The position numbers were made by a program, and so were the translations under genes. Source: a bacterium (GTDB lineage Bacteria > Acidobacteriota > Thermoanaerobaculia > Multivoradales > JAHEKO01). From it: a DNA stretch of 32,517 nucleotides. The notes below the pieces were generated by a model. That model saw only the letters and a program-made list of their open reading frames with translations. It was not told the DNA's origin and made no database searches. Within the stretch, counting starts at the first letter, position 1. Each line of letters opens with the position of its first letter. Of this stretch, positions 1 to 7,700 are shown piece after piece. The DNA is taken from positions 1 to 32,517 of the forward strand of contig JAAENP010000293.1 of the NCBI GenBank assembly GCA_024224155.1, read 5' to 3'.

Positions 1-3000
1 AACACGGCGACCTTGACCTGCACGGGCGCAACCGGCGTGGTCTCGGATAGCGATACCGCGACGCTCACCTGCCAGGAGCCGGCGTTGGAGGTGACCAAGG
101 AGTGCACGGCGGACCGGGACGATGAAGGCAACTTCATCTACACGGTAACCGCGACGAACCCGGCGAACCCGGACGGCGCGACACTCGACAACTGTGTGTT
201 GAGTGACCCGACGGCGACGTGTGATCCGCTGTCGACGACCGGTCCACTGGCTCCGGGTCAGAGCGCGACGACGAGTTGCACGAGTCCGAACGGGACCAAC
301 ACGGCGACCGTGACCTGCGACATCGTGGATGCGTTCTTCCCGGACGGGTCTCCGAAGACGGTCAGTGACGAGGACTCGGCGACGTGCGACGACGTCCAGG
401 TGGACAAGCAGGTTTCCTGCGACGCGGGCCTTACCTGGAACGACGTCGGCTTTGCCGACGGCGTGATCGAGGGCTGCATCGGTTGGTCGAGAGTGGGCGT
501 ATGGTCGGGAGTGGGCGTAGCGGACGAGATCAAGTTTCGCTATAGGGCCAGGAACACCGGTGGCGGTGCTCTGACCAGCTGTGTGTTGACCGACTCGAAC
601 GGCGTGGTGATCGCGTTGCCGACCCCGGTGGGCGATCTGGCGGTGGGCGAGGAGCGGGACATCTTCATGACGAGTGTGTTGGAGTGCAACGACCAGCTTC
701 TGCTGGGTGAGCCGAACACGGCGACACTGGTCTGCACGGGCGGGACCGGTCAGGTGTCGGATGACGACACGGCGACGGTCGAGGCTTGCCAGGAGCCTGC
801 GCTGGACGTGACCAAGGTGTGCTCGGCGGATCAGGATCCGCAGGTCAACTTTGTCTACACGGTGATCGCTACCAACCCGGCGAATGCAAACGGCGCGACG
901 CTCGACAACTGTGTCTTGTTTGATCCGGCCGCGACCTGTGATCCGTTGTCGACGACAGGCCCGCTGGCCCCGGGCGACAGCGCCACGACGACTTGCACCA
1001 GCTCGAGCCTGACCAACACGGCATCGGTGACCTGCGACATCGTCGGTGCTTTCCAACCCATCGTGCCCTGCGATGATCTCAGCTTGAGCGACGACACCGT
1101 GACCGACACCCAGGCGCACTCCACTTGCGGCACCCTCGACGCCGGCCCGAACTACGCCGTAATGGGCCCGGACGGGAACCTGACCCTCACCGCCGGCACC
1201 GCCGTTGTCCTCAACAACGGTTTCGAGGTCGGTGTTGACGGCACTTTCATTGCCGGGAACGATGCGGCGCTGCTTCGTAAGCCGAAGACGATCTCGGCCA
1301 CGGCAACGGCGACGTGTGACGACGACGAGGTGGACAAGAAGGTTTCGTGTGACGGTGGTCGGACCTGGCACGATGTCGGCTACAACGACGGCGTGATCGA
1401 GGGTTGCACCGGCTGGTCCGGTGATGGAGTTGCCGATGAGATCAAATTCCTGTACCGGGCTCGAAATCCCGGTGCCGGTGCTTTGACGGACTGCGTATTG
1501 ACGGACTCGAACCTGGTCGTGATCCCGGTGCCGATTCAGGTCGGCGCCCTGCCGATCGGCTTCGATGGCTTTATTCACCAGACCACTGTGCTCGACTGCG
1601 ACGAGGTTCTTCTCGGTGGCGAGCCGAACACGGCGACTCTGGTCTGCACGGGCGCGACCGGTCAGGTCTCGGATAGCGATACCGCGACGCTCACCTGCCA
1701 GGAGCCGGCGGTCGATCTGGTCAAGGAGTGCGCGGCGGACGTGGATCCTGAGACGGGTAAGTTCGTCTACACGGTGACGGTGACCAACACCGGCGAAGCC
1801 GACCTGGCCATCTGCCAGGTGACGGATACCACGGCTTCAGGCTGCGACACCACGATCTCCTCCCTGGCGCCCGGCGCTGCGGAATCGATCGAGTGCCTGA
1901 GTCCGATTGACACCAACACGGCGACGGTCACCTGCGACATCGTGGGTGCGTTCTTCCCGGACGGTTCCCCGAAGACCGTCACCGACGAGGACTTGGCCGA
2001 GTGCGAGGTGTGCCCGCCCAAACTCACCTTCGAGGAGTTCCAGAAGGGCGACATCATCACGAATCAATACGCCGGTATCGGCCTTACCGTGACCACGAGC
2101 GATCCGGTCAACCACCCGGCGATGATCTTCGACACCTTCAATCCGACCGGTGGCGACTTCGACCTCGGCACGCCCAACACTGACTTCGGTGGCCCTGGTA
2201 TTGGCTCCGGTGGCGGCTTCGGCCAGCCCGGTCAGAACTCCTTGCCGCTCGGCAAGATTCTCATCCTCTCCGAGGACAATGACCCCACCGATCCCGATGA
2301 CGATGCCGGCCCCGGCACCATCATCTTCACCTTCGATCATCCGGTGCCGCTGACTTCGGTCGGGATCCTCGATATCGACAACGACGAGGAGATGGGGACG
2401 GTGACCGCGTACGACGCCGAGGTCGGCGGCGGCGTGATCGCAACCGCGGACATGCAGACCCTGGGCAACAACAGCTACCAGGATGTGCCGCTCGAGGCCA
2501 ACGGCGTGCGGCGCATCGAGGTGCACTTCCCGTCGAGCGGTGCGGTGAGCTCGATCGTTTTCTGTCCCGAGTTCTGCGTCGAGGAAGCCATCAACGATCC
2601 GCGGGTCAGAGTGCAAGCTGCCGGCCACGCGTTCTGGCTGCCCGGAATCTCGGACGACTTCATCTTCGAGCCGGCCGGTGATTTCATCCCCTTCGACGAC
2701 GGCACGGCTTTAATGACCGGCACGATTCGCAACCTGAACAACCTCAACGAGGCGTTCGAGGTGGACGTCCAGTTGTCGGGTCGCGTTGACCCCCCAGGTG
2801 TGCCCCCAGGCAGTCCCAAGAAGGAGCTGCTGGACAGCGCGTACTCCGAGAATGGGGGTCCGATCGACACATCGACCTTCTCCTACTACACGGGCTTGAC
2901 CGGAATCCTCACCGGCATCGATGACTTCCAGGGGGCCGTGCTCCAAATCGACCGAACAGGACCGGCCTTCCAGATCGGCAAGGGAGCCAACAACAAGAAC

Positions 3001-3657
3001 ACCAATTACGGCGCCTCGGCCTGGTTCGACTGGGTCGTGTTGAGTCAGCCGGATGACACGAGCGTCGTGTTGCCCGACGGTCAGGGAGACATCAACGTCG
3101 ATATCCCGTGCGAGTGCTTCGACACTGAGTGCGTGCCTATGAAGTACGTGGACGACTTCGAGAGCGGCACCTACTCCGGCGGTACCGGTATGTGGATCGG
3201 ACCATGGATCGAGAACGATCCGACCGGCAGTGATCAGAGCGCGACCGAGGGTAACGTCCAGGTGAAGGAAGGCGATCTCAGGCTGGATAACTTCAACTAT
3301 CAGAATCCCGCGGCAGGGGATCCGTTTGCTTACCGAACTCTTGATCTTTCCGGCAAGGTAGAGGCCTGGCTCAAGTTCTACTGGCACCTCGGTTGGTGGG
3401 TGGATTCGAGTGACGCGGCTGTGGTCGAGGTTTCCACCGACGGAGCCAACTTCACCGTGGTCAAGACGATCACTGGTCACACCGGAATGGCGGACGGTTG
3501 GGAGTGGATTGATATCTCGGACTACATCTCGCCCTACACCACGATTCGCTTCCGGATCTCGAACAAGTATGGGGGCGAGGAGGAGTTCTTCTTCGTCGAC
3601 TCCATCAAGATCCTAGGTAAGTGTGTGCCGGATCAGTGTGTAAAGCCGCACTCTTGA
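1..3657 (+). CDS. Large Cys-rich secreted repeat protein, 5'-truncated by window edge
   Basis: The frame is open from base 1 and the first residues (NTATLTCTGATG) match an internal repeat (NTATLVCTGATG), so the true start and signal peptide lie upstream. About 1218 residues are visible. Residues ~1-670 are long Cys-rich repeats resembling DUF11-type beta-sandwich domains, each with CQEPA, a VTK/VKEC strand, NTATVTCDIV and a VSCDxGxTWxDVG segment. The repeat starts lie near 70, 787 and 1696. A 3-coathanger-like module interrupts the second unit. Residues ~674-857 look like a carbohydrate- or anchor-type beta-sandwich (ITNQYAGIGLTV). Residues ~1049-1205 (YVDDFESG onward) resemble a MAM/jelly-roll domain. 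No C-terminal sorting signal or membrane helix is visible. The likely role is extracellular adhesion or matrix structure; this is inferred from architecture only. Confidence 0.8.
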   Translation, partial: NTATLTCTGATGVVSDSDTATLTCQEPALEVTKECTADRDDEGNFIYTVTATNPANPDGATLDNCVLSDPTATCDPLSTTGPLAPGQSATTSCTSPNGTNTATVTCDIVDAFFPDGSPKTVSDEDSATCDDVQVDKQVSCDAGLTWNDVGFADGVIEGCIGWSRVGVWSGVGVADEIKFRYRARNTGGGALTSCVLTDSNGVVIALPTPVGDLAVGEERDIFMTSVLECNDQLLLGEPNTATLVCTGGTGQVSDDDTATVEACQEPALDVTKVCSADQDPQVNFVYTVIATNPANANGATLDNCVLFDPAATCDPLSTTGPLAPGDSATTTCTSSSLTNTASVTCDIVGAFQPIVPCDDLSLSDDTVTDTQAHSTCGTLDAGPNYAVMGPDGNLTLTAGTAVVLNNGFEVGVDGTFIAGNDAALLRKPKTISATATATCDDDEVDKKVSCDGGRTWHDVGYNDGVIEGCTGWSGDGVADEIKFLYRARNPGAGALTDCVLTDSNLVVIPVPIQVGALPIGFDGFIHQTTVLDCDEVLLGGEPNTATLVCTGATGQVSDSDTATLTCQEPAVDLVKECAADVDPETGKFVYTVTVTNTGEADLAICQVTDTTASGCDTTISSLAPGAAESIECLSPIDTNTATVTCDIVGAFFPDGSPKTVTDEDLAECEVCPPKLTFEEFQKGDIITNQYAGIGLTVTTSDPVNHPAMIFDTFNPTGGDFDLGTPNTDFGGPGIGSGGGFGQPGQNSLPLGKILILSEDNDPTDPDDDAGPGTIIFTFDHPVPLTSVGILDIDNDEEMGTVTAYDAEVGGGVIATADMQTLGNNSYQDVPLEANGVRRIEVHFPSSGAVSSIVFCPEFCVEEAINDPRVRVQAAGHAFWLPGISDDFIFEPAGDFIPFDDGTALMTGTIRNLNNLNEAFEVDVQLSGRVDPPGVPPGSPKKELLDSAYSENGGPIDTSTFSYYTGLTGILTGIDDFQGAVLQIDRTGPAFQIGKGANNKNTNYGASAWFDWVVLSQPDDTSVVLPDGQGDINVDIPCECFDTECVPMKYVDDFESGTYSGGTGMWIGPWIENDPTGSDQSATEGNVQVKEGDLRLDNFNYQNPAAGDPFAYRTLDLSGKVEAWLKFYWHLGWWVDSSDAAVVEVSTDGANFTVVKTITGHTGMADGWEWIDISDYISPYTTIRFRISNKYGGEEEFFFVDSIKILGKCVPDQCVKPHS

Positions 3658-3674
3658 GGTGGCGTCGAAGGTAT

Positions 3675-3704
3675 TTGACACGGCGTCGGTCCGACACTTA
3701 GAGT
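3675..3704 (+). promoter_or_regulatory. Candidate sigma70-like promoter with an inverted repeat in its spacer
   Basis: TTGACA (3675-3680) is followed after 18 bases by TAGAGT (3699-3704, 4 of 6 matches to TATAAT). The spacer contains the perfect inverted repeat GTCGG-T-CCGAC (3685-3695), a plausible operator. It lies about 60 bases upstream of the IPTL-CTERM gene. Confidence 0.4.
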
Positions 3705-3765
3705 AAGTTGATAGCTGGATTCAATCGCCCTGAGCAAGGGATAAGCCAAGAAGGAGGCTTGAAGT

Positions 3766-4488
3766 ATGTTGGCGAAGACTGAGGCTAAGATCGGCTTCTC
3801 AGCGCTATCGCGGTTCGTAATGAGCAGCTGCCTGCTGCTGGCGCTGGCCGCGGGCTCACCGCTGTCGGCGGCTGAGCTTCCAAGCCAGCAGGTTCCTTTG
3901 GCCTGTCAATCGAACATCACGATCGGCGAGTCGGTCGATCCGGTGGACAACACTCTCTTTCACGTAATCCTTACGGTTGCGAACGTCGAGTCCTCGGACG
4001 CCGGCGATGTTCCCCAGACCCAGCAATTCCCGTTTGTCCGCTTCTTCCCGTCCTGTAGCGCCATCCCCTGTACGCCCGCTCCCGGGGTCGACGTTGTCGC
4101 GGGCTCCGAGTCCTCCAACTGTCCGCAGGCCCTCAATGCGCCGATAGCGGGCGCTGGCTTCGTCGACTTCACTTTCACCCCCACGCTGGAGCTGGGACCC
4201 AACGCAGCGCCGGGCATGGGGTTCGATACCTTCTGCGACATACTTGTCGATGTGCGGGTGAATCCGGTTCCGGCGGTGGCGACCACGTTCAACATGGAGG
4301 GCACGACGACCGGCGCGTGTGTGAGCTTCGATGGGAGCTCGAGCGGGAGCGGCAGCGATGACATCATGTTCGTTCCGGCGGTGCCTACTCTCGGAGAGGC
4401 GGCTCTGGCGGTCCTGGCGCTCCTCCTGATCGTCGGCTCTCTCGTCATCCTGCGGCGAAGGTGGCAGTCGTCTGAAGCGGCCCCATAG
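3766..4488 (+). CDS. Secreted protein with IPTL-CTERM-type C-terminal sorting signal
   Basis: 240 residues. The start is fixed by a strong ribosome binding site, AAGGAGG at 3751-3757, eight bases before ATG. An N-terminal signal peptide (hydrophobic core CLLLALAAGSPLSAA) precedes a mature domain with several Cys pairs, probably a beta-sandwich. The C-terminus has VPTLGE, then a hydrophobic helix, then an Arg cluster (LRRRW). This is the three-part plan of the IPTL-CTERM variant of PEP-CTERM tails, which are processed by exosortase/archaeosortase-type enzymes. No sortase gene is in the window. The mature domain is not one I recognise. The gene follows the giant repeat protein in the same direction but has its own promoter candidate, so it is probably a separate unit. 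Confidence 0.85.
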   Translation: MLAKTEAKIGFSALSRFVMSSCLLLALAAGSPLSAAELPSQQVPLACQSNITIGESVDPVDNTLFHVILTVANVESSDAGDVPQTQQFPFVRFFPSCSAIPCTPAPGVDVVAGSESSNCPQALNAPIAGAGFVDFTFTPTLELGPNAAPGMGFDTFCDILVDVRVNPVPAVATTFNMEGTTTGACVSFDGSSSGSGSDDIMFVPAVPTLGEAALAVLALLLIVGSLVILRRRWQSSEAAP

Positions 4489-4497
4489 GGCCACTTT
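4479..4497 (+). terminator. Weak intrinsic terminator overlapping a stop codon
   Basis: GGCCC (4479-4483), loop CATA, GGGCC (4488-4492), followed by ACTTTT. The stem is short but wholly G:C. It spans the TAG of the IPTL-CTERM gene and sits between convergent genes. Confidence 0.4.
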
Positions 4498-4510
4498 TCG
4501 GAGGCGCGAG

Positions 4511-6469
4511 CTATTCGAGAGTCACGGTCAGCGTGGCTCCGGAGGAGACCATGAAGCCGTCGTTGAGCACGACAATGTCGCCGGCCCGGAGCGTGGCGTT
4601 GGCGCCGGACATGACGTTGACCGTGGGCCCGGCCGAGATCGAGATACAGGCTTCGGCCAGGTAGGTCGAGTAGATCGTCTCGCCGATGATGTCGAGGTGC
4701 ACCGGCAGGGTGCAGGGAGCGATGATGTCGACGGTGTCGCTGGCCTCGACCAGTGAGCCGTCCAAATCACCGACCTCGGCGACGTTGAGAACGTTGTCCG
4801 CCGGGGTCACGCCGCTGCCAACGGAATAGGTCACGGTAACGGTCTCGAACGCGCCCGCGGCGAGGGTCGGGAAGGTACAGTCGACGAACTGGCCGCTGGA
4901 AGCCGCGCATTGTGCTGCCGGCGACACCGAGTTCACCGTCAGGCGGCCGTCGACGGCGTCGGTTATGCGCACCGTGGACGCCGGGCCGGAACCGTCGTTG
5001 GTCACGGTCAGCGTGAAGGTGTGTGCTGAGGTGCCGGTTTCGACGGCGTTGTCGCCAAAGCTCTTGGCGAACGAGAGGATCGGACCGCCGACCTGGAGGG
5101 CCCACAGCTCGCGGCCCAGGAGAGCGTCGTTGGCCGCGAAGAAGACCATTGAGGGTGACGCGGTCGGCTCGGTGGGACTCGAGCCCGTCGCCCCCAGGAT
5201 GAGATCGTCCACGATATCGGTTCCCCCGGCTGTACCGTTGCTCTTCCAGAGCTCGCTGCCGGCCAGCCCGTTATCGGCGACGAAGTAGAGCATGTCGTCG
5301 ACGCTCTTCAGCTCGGAAATCCCGGAACCCGCCGCGCCCGGGTTGATGTCACGAATCAGATAGGTCCCGCCACCGGTGCCGTTCGAGCGCCAGAGCTCGT
5401 GGCCGACGAGTCCATCATCGGCGGCAAGATAGAGCAGGCTTCCGGCGACCGTGAGGTGCGTGGGGCTCGAAGCGGCGGCTCCGGGGCGGATGTCCTTGAC
5501 CCGGACAGTGCCCGCGAGGCTGCCATCGCTCTTCCAGAGCTCGCTACCGGTGGCTCCGTCATTGGCCACCAAGAAAAGCTCGTTGCCCAGGGCGACGAGT
5601 GACGAGGGGGCGGACGAGCCTGGCCCCGGGTAGATATCCTTGACCCCCAGAGTCCCGCCGGTGGTGCCGTCGGTCTTCCACAGCTCGATGCCGCTGAAGG
5701 TCCAGGCCGCGAAGAAAAGCGTGTTACCGACAGCAGTGAGCTCGTGTGGGATGGAGGAGCCGGCGCCGGTGTTGATGTCCTTGACCAGTACGGTACCGGC
5801 GGCGGTGCCGTTGCTCTTCCAGAGCTCACTGCCGTAGGGACTGACACCCGCCGAGAAGTAGACGCTGCTTCCCATCGCCGTGATGGAGCTGATGTTGCTG
5901 CCGGAGCCGGGTGCGAGGTCTTTGACGAGCACTGTGCCGGCCGCTGTGCCGTTGCTCTTGAACAGCTCGTTTCCGAAGACCGGGTCATTCGCTCTGAAAA
6001 ACAGGGTGCTGCCCGCCGCCTCCAGGAACGCCAGTCCGGAGCTGCCGGCACCGGGTACGATGTCCTTGACCAGCACTGTCCCGCCGGCGGTGCCGTTGCT
6101 CTTCCAGAGCTCCTGGCCATGGACACCATTGTCGGCTCTGAAAAAGACGTTGCCGTTGACGACCGTCAGCAGGCTCGGCCCCGAGCTGCAAGCGTCCGGG
6201 CAGATGTCTTTGACCAGAACGGTACCTTGAGTGGTGCCGTTGGATTTCCAGAGCTCGACGCCGTTGACACCGTTGTCGGCTGCGAAGTAGGTAAGGCCCC
6301 CCATTTCCACGAGCTCGGTCGGCGACGAAGTTCCGGACGCGTTGATGTCTTTGACCAAGAACGGCAAGGAATCCGCGGACAGCGCAACCCCACCGGCAAG
6401 GACGAGGCCAGCCAAGCAGGCGCTGGCGAGCCCGAGTAGTCGCAGTCGGTCGGTGCCAGATCCCCTCAT
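4511..6469 (-). CDS. ELWxxDGT-repeat secreted protein with DUF11-like and 3-coathanger-like C-terminus
   Basis: 652 residues with an N-terminal signal peptide (LLGLASACLAGLVLAGGVALSA). Residues ~30-430 hold eight clear repeats of about 48 residues carrying ELWKSNGT/ELWKTDGT followed by GTVLVKDI, plus a degenerate last copy (ELWALQVGG). These are the ELWxxDGT repeat family, probably a beta-propeller. Next comes a DUF11-like Ig domain (FAKSFGDNAVETG to SVGSGVTPADNV). The last ~67 residues are a 3-coathanger-like module (two Cys, ATLRAGDIVVLNDGF). Repeats of this family occur in exported proteins of unknown function; I infer a surface role. The gene is convergent with the IPTL-CTERM gene and divergent from the M15 peptidase gene. 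Confidence 0.85.
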   Translation of the reverse strand: MRGSGTDRLRLLGLASACLAGLVLAGGVALSADSLPFLVKDINASGTSSPTELVEMGGLTYFAADNGVNGVELWKSNGTTQGTVLVKDICPDACSSGPSLLTVVNGNVFFRADNGVHGQELWKSNGTAGGTVLVKDIVPGAGSSGLAFLEAAGSTLFFRANDPVFGNELFKSNGTAAGTVLVKDLAPGSGSNISSITAMGSSVYFSAGVSPYGSELWKSNGTAAGTVLVKDINTGAGSSIPHELTAVGNTLFFAAWTFSGIELWKTDGTTGGTLGVKDIYPGPGSSAPSSLVALGNELFLVANDGATGSELWKSDGSLAGTVRVKDIRPGAAASSPTHLTVAGSLLYLAADDGLVGHELWRSNGTGGGTYLIRDINPGAAGSGISELKSVDDMLYFVADNGLAGSELWKSNGTAGGTDIVDDLILGATGSSPTEPTASPSMVFFAANDALLGRELWALQVGGPILSFAKSFGDNAVETGTSAHTFTLTVTNDGSGPASTVRITDAVDGRLTVNSVSPAAQCAASSGQFVDCTFPTLAAGAFETVTVTYSVGSGVTPADNVLNVAEVGDLDGSLVEASDTVDIIAPCTLPVHLDIIGETIYSTYLAEACISISAGPTVNVMSGANATLRAGDIVVLNDGFMVSSGATLTVTLE

Positions 6470-6745
6470 GACGTCCTCAGACTAAAAAGATCCGGCCTGA
6501 ACCGCTGTGAAAAGGCTCACAGGGAGCGCCGAAAATGCTGCAACGAAAGACAGTAATAATGTAAGTGATACTTGATCATTTTCGGGGTCGAGGAAGGCCC
6601 GTGCGGGGCGTGGCCGAAGCCGACTCGCAGAGTTCGTAATGCGGCTGCGGAGCGCTTCACAGAGCGGGCTCCGCGCGTGTGATAATAGTGTATTGATCGG
6701 ACTTTAGCGACATTCAGCGTGATTCTCGCGAATGGAGTTCCCGGG
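6470..6745. other. Divergent intergenic region, longest gene-free stretch
   Basis: 276 bases between divergent start codons. It holds the CRP-like palindrome, an AT-rich patch around 6550-6592, and an extended -10-like motif TGTGATAAT (6678-6686) that could drive the peptidase gene. No -35 match is convincing. I see no credible small gene in it. Confidence 0.4.
6505..6522. promoter_or_regulatory. Perfect CRP/FNR-like palindrome
   Basis: CTGTGA (6505-6510), six bases, TCACAG (6517-6522). TGTGA-N6-TCACA is the core consensus of CRP-family regulators. It is centred about 44 bases upstream of the ATG of the ELWxxDGT gene and about 230 bases upstream of the divergent peptidase gene. No CRP-family gene is in the window. 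Confidence 0.45.
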
Positions 6746-7642
6746 GTGAATCGAAGGGCGTTTCTCAAAGCCATACCACTTGGTCTTACCGCGGCCGCCG
6801 GGGCGCGCTACTGGGTCGGAGGGGCGAATCCGGCGGGTGCACTGCGCTACTGGCTCGATTCCGCCCTGCGGAGCCCCCCCCGCCCCCCGGTCGTCGACCC
6901 CGTCACCGACGAAGGCGCGGCGCCCAGGGTTTCGCGCCTCGAGAAGACCAAGGACTTCGACCGCGCCTACGAGGATGACTTCCTGGTGGAAGAAGCCCGT
7001 TTTCAGACCCTGCTCTCGGTGGTCGCGCGCATCGGGCGAACGCAGCAGCTGGTGGGGCACGGCAACTTCAACCTGCTGTCGTTCGATCAGATGCTGAGCT
7101 TCGCCGGCAACTTCCCCGAGATCGGAGAGTTCCCGCGCGCGGAGCTGGATTACCGCGAGGGGCTGTTCTTCGCGGACGCCACTCGCTACGGTTTCTTCGG
7201 CGAAAAGGTCATCCACGATCTGACCTCGGCGATACCGAGGAAAGATGTCGTCAAGATCGCCGGCAGCGGTCACTATCTTCTCAAGGGCGAGCCGGTCGAC
7301 AAGTTCCGGCGCATCCGCAAAGACATCGGCGACAGCATCACGTTGACCTCGGGTGTCCGTGGGCTGGTCAAGCAGTATCAGCTCTTTCTCGCCAAGGCCG
7401 TCGTGACGAACGGCAATCTCTCGCAAGCGTCGCGTTCTCTGGCCCCGCCAGGCTACTCATTCCACGCTCGCGGAGATTTCGACCTGGGCAAGGTCGGTTT
7501 CGGCCTCGACAACTTCACCGAGTCCTTCTGCGAGACCGACGAATACCGCAAGCTCATCGATCTCGGATACGTCGGCATTCGATACACGCCGAAGAATCCA
7601 TTCGGCGTGCGCCACGAGCCCTGGCACATCAAGATCGCGTAG
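6746..7642 (+). CDS. Tat-exported M15-type (D-Ala-D-Ala carboxypeptidase-like) peptidase
   Basis: 298 residues from GTG at 6746. I chose this start because GGAG (6734-6737) lies eight bases upstream and it gives a twin-arginine signal (NRRAFLKAIPLGLTAAAGA); an in-frame GTG at 6719 would add nine residues. The C-terminal third carries the M15 zinc motifs in variant form: S238-F-H240-A-R-G243-D-F-D246, then E291-P-W-H294 near the end. The H-to-D spacing is one shorter than VanY's HxxGxAxD. I recall this same variant in related M15 proteins of Gammaproteobacteria. The probable role is trimming peptidoglycan stem peptides in the periplasm. It is head-to-tail with the FG-GAP gene, so the two may be co-transcribed. 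Confidence 0.75.
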   Translation: MNRRAFLKAIPLGLTAAAGARYWVGGANPAGALRYWLDSALRSPPRPPVVDPVTDEGAAPRVSRLEKTKDFDRAYEDDFLVEEARFQTLLSVVARIGRTQQLVGHGNFNLLSFDQMLSFAGNFPEIGEFPRAELDYREGLFFADATRYGFFGEKVIHDLTSAIPRKDVVKIAGSGHYLLKGEPVDKFRRIRKDIGDSITLTSGVRGLVKQYQLFLAKAVVTNGNLSQASRSLAPPGYSFHARGDFDLGKVGFGLDNFTESFCETDEYRKLIDLGYVGIRYTPKNPFGVRHEPWHIKIA

Positions 7643-7700
7643 AGGGGGTGTGGCGGAAAACATTGCCGGCATCTCCCCGGCCGTAGTAGACCTATGGCGG

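Noticed and set aside
1837-2628. Minus-strand open frame (263 codons) opposite the giant repeat gene
   Set aside because: No ribosome binding site or recognisable motif; the opposite strand encodes a coherent beta-rich protein.
5110-6400. Regular repeats that could be read as a CRISPR array or minisatellite
   Set aside because: The ~145-base period matches in-frame ELWxxDGT protein repeats with third-position divergence; there are no conserved short repeats with unique spacers.
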